Origin: Paenibacillus validus NBRC 15382
GTDB taxonomy: Bacteria; Bacillota; Bacilli; Paenibacillales; NBRC-103111
Direction: 5' to 3'
Assembly (NCBI RefSeq): GCF_004000985.1
Contig: NZ_BIMH01000010.1
Location: 62,001-126,000, forward strand
Length of the DNA stretch: 64,000 nucleotides
Numbering within the stretch: the first letter of the stretch is position 1; every line of letters starts with the position of its first letter. The position numbers were made by a program, and so were the translations under genes. Positions 36,897 through 44,414 of this stretch are shown here, piece by piece. The notes under the pieces were generated by a model that did no database searches, was not told the DNA's origin, and was given only the letters and a program-made list of their open reading frames with translations.

Positions 36897-39668
36897 GTGA
36901 TTATCCTTGAATCTAAACTTCGCGTGCCTAATTACTCTCTTTACCTCGTTAGAAATCGTTTATTATCGTTTATTGAAAATCATCTTGATCGTTCGCTCAT
37001 TTGTTTGACCAGCGATGGAGGGTATGGCAAAACAACGCTAATCTCAAGTTTTGTTAAGGAAAAAAAGCTTCCGGCCGTCTGGTATCAGTTATCGCAGCAG
37101 GACCGAAACCCGCATACCTTTCTCTCCTATATGAAGACGGCCATCTTGCGTAGAATTTCCGGTGAACAAATGATTTACGACGTCAGACCGGAACAAATCG
37201 ATGAGGAGCTTGACCATCTCTCCGCCTTGCTGTCAACTTGGCCGACCCGGCTGATCATCATCCTGGACCAATACCAATCCGTCGATCAATGCGAAGAGAT
37301 CCAGCACATCTTGACCAGATTGATTGAAAACGCTTCCCCATCGGTTACTTTTATTATCACGAGCCGGACCCGCCCCAGCTTGCAGCTCGTAAGTTTAAAA
37401 TTGCAGAACCGCCTGGCTGAGTTGCACACCAACGAGTTAGCGTTTACCAAAGATGAAATCGGTATGTTTTTCGTTGATTTGCACGGTATTGCCTTGCAGG
37501 AGAATGAAATAGATCTCATCTATCATAAGACGGAAGGCTGGGTGACCAGCCTGCAGCTTCTGAAGGATTTGATCAAAGAAGTGAATGATGCCGACCGTCC
37601 TTCATTTTGGCTGAAGTTCAACGGAACCCCTGACATCAACGATTACTTAAGTGCCGAGATACTGGCTTCCCAATCGGAAGAGATTCGCGACTTTCTGTAT
37701 AAAACGTGTCTGCTTACGGATATCAACTCCAATGTGATTAACAAGTTTCTCGGCATTCATAATGCGGACGAAATTCTGGAACATTTACTTCGAAATCATC
37801 TGTTTATATATAAAAACAATTTGGGCATGATTAAATATCACAAGCTGTTCCGGTCATTTTTGTACCGGGAATTATCCAAGCGGCACAGTAGCACGGAAAT
37901 CGACGAGTTTCACCAGAAGCTTTCGCTTATTTATGAAAAGAAATCGGATTTTATTCATGCTTTTGTCCATTCGGTGATGGGCAGTCAATTCATTAACGCC
38001 GCGACTTTAATGAAAAGCATGAAAGAGCGCTTCACCCGTTCCCAGTTTCTAACACTGATCGATAAGTTATCGGAAAATTTCTCCCCGGATCTTACTTTCG
38101 CCAGTATCAGCCTGTTCCTGTTCAGGTGCATCCCATTAGATATGATTAAAGATTTAATCACGCCGCTCGAAATCAATTTCAAAAGTATGAATGGCAATAT
38201 GAACCCTAAATTATCGGTTCATTTTCAGCATCAGCTTGCAGCCATCTATTATTTTGTCGGTGAAATGAACAAGGCGGAGCAATTGTGCAGCAATTCCTTG
38301 AACGAATCGTTGAGCATCAAGGATCAAGAGATGATTTGTAAAAATTTATCGCTGCAAGCGATGCTTTGCATGAAAACCGGGAGGCAGGAGGAAGCGGTGC
38401 AATGCGCTCAAGAAGCGTTATCGTACCGGGGCACGTATAGTAATTATCATCCTCATCACATGTCATTGTGCGTATTGGCGGAAATTTATCTAGATCAAAA
38501 CAAATTGTTGAAAGCGGATTCTTTGATCAAAGAAACACTGAAGCTATCGGAAGAACGCTTTGACTGTGCCATCCTGTTTCCTTACCGGTTGATGGGCAAA
38601 TATTACCGTCTGCAAGGGGACTATCAAGAAGCGTTTGCCTGGTTCAGGAAAGCCGAGGATATCGGGGTTCAGTTCCATTTGGATTACGATCTTGGCAATG
38701 TTTATTTAGAGATGGTTGCCGCCTACATGGAAACCGGACAATGGGAAGAGGCGGAGCTGTATTTATCGAAATCGAGCCTGTCTTTTACACACAATATTTA
38801 TTTATCCAATAAAGTCAAGCAAATGCAGCAAGCCCTTTCGGAAAAAAGGGGATCTTCTACATCGGCCGTCGACATGGCCGCCCCGACACCCCAATTGGAA
38901 GCGCACCGTCCGCTGGTCGTGCAGGAACCCGAACATGCCAAAATATCGATACGCGTCTTGGGTAAATTTGAGATTCAATCGGGGGATCAGATCGTCACCT
39001 TAAAAAGAAAATCGAGCTTAAGGCTGCTGCAATTTTTCATTACACATCGGGAAAGCAAGCTGACGAAAGACAGCATCATCGATGAAATTTTTCCCGAAGG
39101 CTCGTTTGAAGCGGTGAATAATCAATTTTATGTAACGTTGTCGTATCTTAGAAAAACGTTGGAGCCTCAATTAAAATCGGGCCGGGATTCCTTATTCATT
39201 AAGCAGTCCGGCGAACATTATACGTTAAGTTTGGATCATATGGATCTGGATATTCATCAATTCACGCAGCTTATTCATAAAGGGGAATACTCCTCGCTGG
39301 AGCATCTCGGCAAATTAAAAAAAGCGGAGCTTTTGTATCGGGGAGATTATTTCGAGGAATATCCTTATGTCAGCTTCCTTGAACTGGTTCGGGAAAAATT
39401 TCGTGTTTATTATTTAAAAGTGCTGCAGGAATTAGCTGTATATTATTGGGATCAAGCCGATTACGAGCAAGGCATTTCTTACTTTGAGAAAGCGCTGCGT
39501 AAGGAGCCTTATGAAGAAAGCGTATATTTGGAATATATGGAGCGGTTGATGAAAGCCAATCTGGTTCTGCAAGCCAAGAAAGTATCCGAACTGTATCAAA
39601 AATATATTGAAAAAGAACTGGGTATTCCTGTCCAGGCCAAATTGCAAAAAATGTTTCATTCCACGTAA
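36897..39668 (+). CDS. Large STAND-ATPase transcriptional activator with C-terminal SARP-type wHTH-BTAD
   Basis: 923-residue regulator. It begins at GTG, 6 nt after GGGAGG. Order: MalT-like opening (ILESKLRVPNYSLYLVRNRLL), P-loop GGYGKTTL near residues 41-48, a STAND ATPase and arm region to about 350, TPR-like helical repeats to about 640, then a winged helix from about residue 681 (IRVLGKFEIQSGDQIVTLKRKSSLRLLQFFI) and a bacterial transcriptional activation domain to the end (YRGDYFEEYPYVSFLELVREKFRVYYLKVLQELAVYY). SARP proteins bind direct repeats overlapping the -35 and activate transcription; ligand and ATP control the STAND part. Such repeats occur in front of three neighbouring operons, so this is the likely activator of the region. 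Effector unknown. Confidence 0.9.
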   Translation: MIILESKLRVPNYSLYLVRNRLLSFIENHLDRSLICLTSDGGYGKTTLISSFVKEKKLPAVWYQLSQQDRNPHTFLSYMKTAILRRISGEQMIYDVRPEQIDEELDHLSALLSTWPTRLIIILDQYQSVDQCEEIQHILTRLIENASPSVTFIITSRTRPSLQLVSLKLQNRLAELHTNELAFTKDEIGMFFVDLHGIALQENEIDLIYHKTEGWVTSLQLLKDLIKEVNDADRPSFWLKFNGTPDINDYLSAEILASQSEEIRDFLYKTCLLTDINSNVINKFLGIHNADEILEHLLRNHLFIYKNNLGMIKYHKLFRSFLYRELSKRHSSTEIDEFHQKLSLIYEKKSDFIHAFVHSVMGSQFINAATLMKSMKERFTRSQFLTLIDKLSENFSPDLTFASISLFLFRCIPLDMIKDLITPLEINFKSMNGNMNPKLSVHFQHQLAAIYYFVGEMNKAEQLCSNSLNESLSIKDQEMICKNLSLQAMLCMKTGRQEEAVQCAQEALSYRGTYSNYHPHHMSLCVLAEIYLDQNKLLKADSLIKETLKLSEERFDCAILFPYRLMGKYYRLQGDYQEAFAWFRKAEDIGVQFHLDYDLGNVYLEMVAAYMETGQWEEAELYLSKSSLSFTHNIYLSNKVKQMQQALSEKRGSSTSAVDMAAPTPQLEAHRPLVVQEPEHAKISIRVLGKFEIQSGDQIVTLKRKSSLRLLQFFITHRESKLTKDSIIDEIFPEGSFEAVNNQFYVTLSYLRKTLEPQLKSGRDSLFIKQSGEHYTLSLDHMDLDIHQFTQLIHKGEYSSLEHLGKLKKAELLYRGDYFEEYPYVSFLELVREKFRVYYLKVLQELAVYYWDQADYEQGISYFEKALRKEPYEESVYLEYMERLMKANLVLQAKKVSELYQKYIEKELGIPVQAKLQKMFHST

Positions 39669-39695
39669 GTCTCTTGACGCTGCAGGAAACCATAC

Positions 39696-39736
39696 GCCCA
39701 AGCCTCTTCCGATGAAAAGAGGCTTGGGCTTTTTTG
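39696..39736 (+). terminator. Intrinsic terminator after the BTAD regulator
   Basis: GCCCAAGCCTCTT and AAGAGGCTTGGGC form a perfect 13-bp stem with a 8-nt loop, followed by TTTTTT. Confidence 0.95.
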
Positions 39737-39795
39737 TGCTTCCGTAGCTGCTCCGTTCCCCAATTGACACGGGGGCCGACCGTTATCACTGAAAT

Positions 39796-39849
39796 TGTTA
39801 GAACTTGTAAAGATCGTGTAAGAACTCAGTTAGGTTTGCAGTTTATGCT
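39796..39849 (+). promoter_or_regulatory. Direct-repeat activator site and promoter of the monooxygenase operon
   Basis: TGTTAG (39796), TGTAAA (39806), TGTAAG (39817) and AGTTAG (39828) are spaced 10, 11 and 11 bp. TATGCT at 39844-39849 is the -10, ten bases after the last repeat. The clearest of the three copies and the nearest to the BTAD regulator gene. There is no -35 hexamer. Confidence 0.75.
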
Positions 39850-39882
39850 AATGATGTAACCAAGACTTGGGAGGGATAAGCC

Positions 39883-41145
39883 GTGAAATTTGTTTTCGTA
39901 AACATCATGCCGTATCGGGATTTGCCCGAGGACTTCGTAGAAAATCATGAAAGTGTATGGATCACCATTCCGAGTGAATTATACGATGCCCGGAAAGGCC
40001 ATCAGATTTTTAACGAGTACATCAAACAATATGAGCTTGCCGTTGACGGGGGCTTCGATGCGATTGGCTTTAATGAACATCATAGCAACGCCTATGGATT
40101 GGATAATTCTCCGAACATTATGGCGGCTATGCTGGCGGGGAAAGTTCGCCAATCGGAGAAAACGTGTCTTGTGCTCGTAGGAGACAGCATCGCTTTATAC
40201 AATCCTCCGATCCGCGTGGCTGAAGAGCTGTCTATGCTGGATACCGTGACTGGCGGCCGCGTCGTTGCCGGTTTTCCAAGCGGAACCTCCATGGATACGA
40301 ATTTCGTATATGGAATTCCGCCGGCCGAATTAAGACCCCGGTTTTATGAAGCGCTTGATCTCATTAAACAAGCCTGGAGCCGAAGCGAGGTGTTCTCTTT
40401 TAACGGGAAGTATACCCAGCTCAAGCATGTCAACTTGTGGCCGCGCCCTTATCAGAACCCGCATCCTCCGATTTGGATTCCCGGCAGCGGAAGTGTGGAA
40501 ACTTGGGACTATTGTATCCGGAACGATCACCCCTATTATCATCTCAGTTACAGCGGCTTTGAAGCGGGCAAGAAATTTGCGGAATCCTTCTGGGAGCACC
40601 GTCAAAAGTCCGGCAAGGATTTAAATCCTTATTGGCTCGGCTACAATCAAATGATCTTCGTTTCCGAAACGGATGAACGAGCGCAGCAAGACTATGAAGA
40701 GCATTATCGCTATTTTATAAGAACGCTCATGCATATACCCGGCAAGTATGCGGAAGCGCCAGGGTATCGCAGCGCCAAAAGCGTGGCCCAGAGCGCGGTG
40801 AGTCAGTTTGCCGTACACGGCAAGAGCCGGTATGCGAGAAAACAGGATATCAGCTGGCAGGAGCTGGTTGAAGCCGGCAATGTCATTGCCGGTTCGCCTG
40901 AAACCGTTCGCGACAGACTCAAGCACTTAATTAAAACACTTCGCGTCGGAAGTATTACGGCGCACCTGAATGTCGGATCTATGCCGCACCATCTGGCCGT
41001 AAAAAACATCGAACTGTTCACCAAAGAAGTCATGCCGCACTTGCAAGGCATTTGGGACGATCAATGGCCTGTTGTGGGATGGCCGGACGTTGCTCATAAC
41101 GACATCAATAAAGCAGCCTCGTCCAAAGCTGCAGTTTTATCTTAA
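39883..41145 (+). CDS. LLM-class (luciferase-like) flavin-dependent monooxygenase
   Basis: 420-residue luciferase-like monooxygenase using reduced FMN and O2. Starts at GTG after GGGAGGGAT. Family segments: YELAVDGGFDAIGFNEHHSNAYGLDNSPNIMAA, LVGDSIALYNPPIRVAEELSMLDTVTGGRVVAGFPSGTSMDTNFVYG, and WPRPYQNPHPPIWIPGSGSVETWDYC. The protein has no reductase domain, so it needs FMNH2 from a partner; an FMN reductase is encoded 2.7 kb downstream. Followed after 13 nt by an alpha/beta hydrolase. The reaction could be hydroxylation or Baeyer-Villiger oxygenation; an ester product would suit the hydrolase. Substrate unknown. Confidence 0.92.
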   Translation: MKFVFVNIMPYRDLPEDFVENHESVWITIPSELYDARKGHQIFNEYIKQYELAVDGGFDAIGFNEHHSNAYGLDNSPNIMAAMLAGKVRQSEKTCLVLVGDSIALYNPPIRVAEELSMLDTVTGGRVVAGFPSGTSMDTNFVYGIPPAELRPRFYEALDLIKQAWSRSEVFSFNGKYTQLKHVNLWPRPYQNPHPPIWIPGSGSVETWDYCIRNDHPYYHLSYSGFEAGKKFAESFWEHRQKSGKDLNPYWLGYNQMIFVSETDERAQQDYEEHYRYFIRTLMHIPGKYAEAPGYRSAKSVAQSAVSQFAVHGKSRYARKQDISWQELVEAGNVIAGSPETVRDRLKHLIKTLRVGSITAHLNVGSMPHHLAVKNIELFTKEVMPHLQGIWDDQWPVVGWPDVAHNDINKAASSKAAVLS

Positions 41146-41158
41146 GGGGGAAGGGAAT

Positions 41159-41965
41159 ATGGCGACGCCTCAATTGACGGCTATTCCGATACGAGATGGT
41201 CATATAGCCAAGGTGCTTGTAGCAGGGGAAGGAAAACCGGTGGTCTTCTTGCACGGTGCCGGTGGTTTGAAATGGGATTCCTATTTAGACGAACTGGCGA
41301 AAACATATAAAGTGTATGCTCCCTTCTTCCCCGGCTTGGAAGGAACGTCAGGCAGCAATGAGCTTGATCTCCGGAACTTATGGGATGTTGTTCTGTATTA
41401 TTACGATCTGTTCGATTTATTAGGATTGGAGCGCATTGATCTTATCGGGCATTCCTTTGGCGGCATGCTGGCCGCAGAATTAGCGGCAACCGATTCGAGA
41501 AGAGTCAACAACCTGCTTCTCATCTGCGCAGCCGGATTGTGGAACGAAGATATTCCCATGCCGCAGGCATCTTTCCCTGAGGATTTATACTACGATGCCC
41601 AATCGCCCGTAGCCCAAGCCGCCATGGCGGTCCCGGAAGATCCGGACGAACGGATGAAATTTTTTATGGATCAACAGCTTGCAATGGCGGAAGCAAACCG
41701 CTACTTATGGCCGATTCCCGATAAAGGTTTGCGCCGTCGGCTGCATCGTATCCGGGCAAATACGTGCTTGGTGTGGGGCAAGCACGACAAAGTTATTCCT
41801 GTCGCGTATGCTTATGAATTCCAGAAAGAACTTCCGGACTCGCAACTCGCGGTCTTTGAAGAGTCGTCCCACTTCCCGCAGTTAGAGCAATTGCCGGAAG
41901 TTCTCCGAACGACCTTAACCTTGCTGGCTCCTGAAAGGTATGAGGAAGTAGGCTCGTCAAGTTAG
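41159..41965 (+). CDS. Alpha/beta hydrolase
   Basis: 268-residue alpha/beta hydrolase. HGAGG oxyanion region (VVFLHGAGGLKWDSYLDEL), nucleophile elbow LIGHSFGGMLAAEL, Asp in LVWGKHDKVIP and His in EESSHFPQLEQ. The ATG follows GGGGGAAGGGAAT. Encoded 13 nt after the monooxygenase, so the pair is cotranscribed; it probably hydrolyses the oxygenation product (an ester, lactone or C-C bond as in meta-cleavage hydrolases). No signal peptide. A second direct-repeat promoter starts 47 bp after its stop. Confidence 0.9.
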   Translation: MATPQLTAIPIRDGHIAKVLVAGEGKPVVFLHGAGGLKWDSYLDELAKTYKVYAPFFPGLEGTSGSNELDLRNLWDVVLYYYDLFDLLGLERIDLIGHSFGGMLAAELAATDSRRVNNLLLICAAGLWNEDIPMPQASFPEDLYYDAQSPVAQAAMAVPEDPDERMKFFMDQQLAMAEANRYLWPIPDKGLRRRLHRIRANTCLVWGKHDKVIPVAYAYEFQKELPDSQLAVFEESSHFPQLEQLPEVLRTTLTLLAPERYEEVGSSS

Positions 41966-42011
41966 GTGAATCATGAGGATATGCGAAGCCAAGGCGGCCC
42001 GGATTGCCGTA

Positions 42012-42065
42012 TGTTAGAAATGATAAAGATCCTGTAAGAATACAGTTAGGTATGCGTTTTATTCT
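42012..42065 (+). promoter_or_regulatory. Direct-repeat activator site and promoter of the dioxygenase operon
   Basis: TGTTAG (42012), GATAAA (42022), TGTAAG (42033) and AGTTAG (42044) repeat the spacing of the 39796 site exactly; TATTCT at 42060-42065 is the -10. CTGTA-AGAA-TACAG here also reads as a small palindrome, but the other copies do not keep it, so direct repeats are the shared feature. Confidence 0.72.
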
Positions 42066-42134
42066 AAGGATGCAGAAGCTAAACACATTCATGTAAGCGA
42101 TACCATCGCGACAATAAGAAGGAGGAAAAGAAAT

Positions 42135-43097
42135 ATGACAAATTTTATCACCGGTATTCACCACGTTACGGCCGGCGTCGCCGGCGCACAGGAGGATGTC
42201 GACTTCTTTACGCAAATCGTCGGCCAGCGCATGGTCAAGCAGACGATTCTGTTTGACGGCGCGGACAGCATCTACCACCTTTATTATGCGAACCGCAACG
42301 CCGAGATCGGAACCGTCATGACAACCTTTCCTTACAAGCAGGCCGGCGTTCTCGCCCGGAGAGGCTCCGGGCAGGTCAAGATTACTTCGTATACCGCTCC
42401 TGAATCGTCGCTTGAATTTTGGCAAAAGCATTTTGACAAGCATGGTGTGAAGCACGGCGCGATAGAAACGCGTTTCGGTCAGAAGCGGGTTCATTTCGTT
42501 CACCCGAGCGGCCTCGAGTTCGAAATCGTCGGCGACGATAACGATACGCGCGAAGGCTGGATTACGGACGAAATTTCCGAGTCGGAAGCGGTTCGCGGCT
42601 TCCACAGCGTCACGATGTCGGTTCGCGAAGTACCGGAACAGGAACGCTTCCTTACCGAAGGGCTCGGCTTCAAGAAGACCGGAGAGGAAGGTCCGTATCA
42701 TCGCTTCGAAATCGGAGAGGGCGGGGCGAAGAACACGGTATTCCTCCTCCATGAGCCGGATGTTCCGCAAGGCAGCTGGATTCTTGGTCAAGGGACGGTA
42801 CATCATGTTGCATTTGCCGTCCAGAATGACGAAGAAGCGACGAAGCTCAAGCTGCATCTCGAAGGCTTGGGGTACACGGATGCTTCCGAGGTGAAAGACC
42901 GCAACTACTTCCACTCGGTTTACGTCCGCTCCCCCGGAGGCATCCTGTGCGAAATTGCGACCAGCGATATCGGCTTTGCAACGGATGAGCCATTGGATGG
43001 GCTCGGACGAAGCTTGCTGCTCCCGCCCTGGTTCGAGCATCGTCGTCAAGAGGTTCTCGCTACGCTTGAACCGATTACAAATCCGCAGGCCGTCTAG
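42135..43097 (+). CDS. mhqO: Ring-cleaving dioxygenase, MhqO-like (VOC superfamily)
   Basis: 320-residue two-module vicinal oxygen chelate protein of the MhqO/MhqA/PcpA group, extradiol-type dioxygenases that cleave hydroquinone-like rings. Fe ligands are expected from GIHHVTAG (His 9/10), GTVHHVAFAV (His near 217) and GILCEIATSD (Glu near 269). The N-terminal module repeats the fold (ESSLEFWQKHF.. GLEFEIVGDD). RBS AGAAGGAGG. Followed after 21 nt by an MhqD-like esterase, the pairing known in Bacillus for quinone/hydroquinone metabolism. Controlled here by the direct-repeat promoter; no MhqR gene is next to it. Confidence 0.88.
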   Translation: MTNFITGIHHVTAGVAGAQEDVDFFTQIVGQRMVKQTILFDGADSIYHLYYANRNAEIGTVMTTFPYKQAGVLARRGSGQVKITSYTAPESSLEFWQKHFDKHGVKHGAIETRFGQKRVHFVHPSGLEFEIVGDDNDTREGWITDEISESEAVRGFHSVTMSVREVPEQERFLTEGLGFKKTGEEGPYHRFEIGEGGAKNTVFLLHEPDVPQGSWILGQGTVHHVAFAVQNDEEATKLKLHLEGLGYTDASEVKDRNYFHSVYVRSPGGILCEIATSDIGFATDEPLDGLGRSLLLPPWFEHRRQEVLATLEPITNPQAV

Positions 43098-43118
43098 AAG
43101 ATTGCGGGAATACAGTTG

Positions 43119-43757
43119 ATGAATATTCATTTGCAGCAGCCTGTCGTTACGCGCGGTGTGCCACTAGATAAGAGCAGCGCGGTAGTTATGATGATGCACG
43201 GACGTAATCAAACGACGAACGATATCCTTGAGCTTGCGGACCGAATCAGCCTTCCTGACGTTCATTATGTTGCGCCGCAAGCGGCCGGCAACAGCTGGTA
43301 TCCGAACGGATTTATGTCCCCGCTCAACGACAATGAACCTTACTTGAGCTTCGCGCTGGACTGTTACCATACGCGGATCTCCGAGCTGCTCGAGCAGGGG
43401 ATTCCCGTAACCAAGCTGGTCCTCCTCGGTTTTTCGCAGGGAGCCTGCTTGACGGCCGAATATGCCGTGCGGCGGCCTGGCCGATATGGGGGGATCGTGC
43501 TGTACACAGGCGGTGTGATCGGTCCCGAAGGCATGCAGCGGAACGTTGAAGGATCGTTCCTGGACACGCCGGTTTTTCTGGGGTCAAGCGACATCGACGG
43601 TTGGGTGCCCGAGCAGCGTGTGCTTGAAACGGCAGCTCTCTATAAGCAGATGGGGGCGGATACGGTAGCCCGGATTTATAAAGATATGGACCATATTGTC
43701 AACGACGATGAAATTGCATTTGCAAGAGCGCTCATCCGGCAGGTGCAATCGGCCTAA
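43119..43757 (+). CDS. mhqD: Carboxylesterase/phospholipase-like hydrolase, MhqD-like
   Basis: 212-residue compact alpha/beta hydrolase of the phospholipase/carboxylesterase family. VMMMHGRNQT, nucleophile LLGFSQGACLTAEYA, Asp in GSSDIDGWVP and His in KDMDHIVND. MhqD of B. subtilis belongs to the quinone-response regulon with MhqO. A TTG codon precedes the ATG directly, so the start may differ by one codon; the ribosome binding site is weak, and translation may rely on coupling with the dioxygenase gene. Followed by a terminator. Confidence 0.85.
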   Translation: MNIHLQQPVVTRGVPLDKSSAVVMMMHGRNQTTNDILELADRISLPDVHYVAPQAAGNSWYPNGFMSPLNDNEPYLSFALDCYHTRISELLEQGIPVTKLVLLGFSQGACLTAEYAVRRPGRYGGIVLYTGGVIGPEGMQRNVEGSFLDTPVFLGSSDIDGWVPEQRVLETAALYKQMGADTVARIYKDMDHIVNDDEIAFARALIRQVQSA

Positions 43758-43779
43758 GCGCCAGGTTGGTCGTCGGGAA

Positions 43780-43808
43780 GGGGCAATTGTAGAGGTTGCC
43801 CCTTTCTC
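43780..43808 (+). terminator. Probable terminator after the dioxygenase operon
   Basis: GGGGCAA and TTGCCCC form a 7-bp stem with a 9-nt loop, followed by TTTCTCT. The short, interrupted T-run suggests partial read-through into the FMN reductase gene, for which no separate promoter is evident. Confidence 0.65.
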
Positions 43809-43847
43809 TATGGTTCGCGAAGTTGTATGGAAGGAGACTGTGACTAC

Positions 43848-44381
43848 ATGAAATTATTGGCGATCTGCGGGACGATAACCGGATCGAAAACGCTCGCTGT
43901 TCTGAACAAGGTGCTGGAAGAAGTGAAGAACGGCGACCCGGCCATTGAAATCCAGCTGCTGGACATGAAGCAATACGATGTGCAGTTTTGCGACGGGCGC
44001 TCTCCGGACGCCTACACAGGGGATACGAAACAAGTGATCGATATGGTCAGCTCGGCGGATTGTTTTCTTATCGGCACCCCGATCTTTCAAGGCTCCATTA
44101 CGGGAGTCCTGAAGAATCTTTTTGATTTGGCACCCGTTTCCGCGTTCAGACACAAGGTGATGGGCTTCATAGCGACCGGCGGAACCTACCAGCACTACCT
44201 GGTGATAGAAAATCAGTTGAAGCCGATTGCAGGTTATTTTCGCGCATATACGGCGCCTAGCTACGTCTATGTTCATAACGATCACTTTAATGCGGCCAAT
44301 GAGATTACGGACCGGGATGTGCTCGATCGAATCTCGTATTTGGCTGAAGAATTGATCATGATGCAAAAAGCGCTCAAATAG
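43848..44381 (+). CDS. NAD(P)H-dependent FMN reductase
   Basis: 177-residue flavodoxin-fold reductase of the SsuE/NADPH-dependent FMN reductase family, supplying reduced FMN to two-component monooxygenases. N-terminal AICGTITGSKTLAVLNKVLEEV is the phosphate-binding strand-loop, and FLIGTPIFQGSITGVLKNLFDL is the FMN isoalloxazine loop with the family GTPIYxGS pattern. The ATG follows AAGGAG at 11 nt; the longer frame has no better start. Next to an LLM monooxygenase operon, it is the obvious flavin partner. Confidence 0.88.
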   Translation: MKLLAICGTITGSKTLAVLNKVLEEVKNGDPAIEIQLLDMKQYDVQFCDGRSPDAYTGDTKQVIDMVSSADCFLIGTPIFQGSITGVLKNLFDLAPVSAFRHKVMGFIATGGTYQHYLVIENQLKPIAGYFRAYTAPSYVYVHNDHFNAANEITDRDVLDRISYLAEELIMMQKALK

Positions 44382-44414
44382 GCTGCACCATTATGGGAAA
44401 GGGGATGTTCGATC

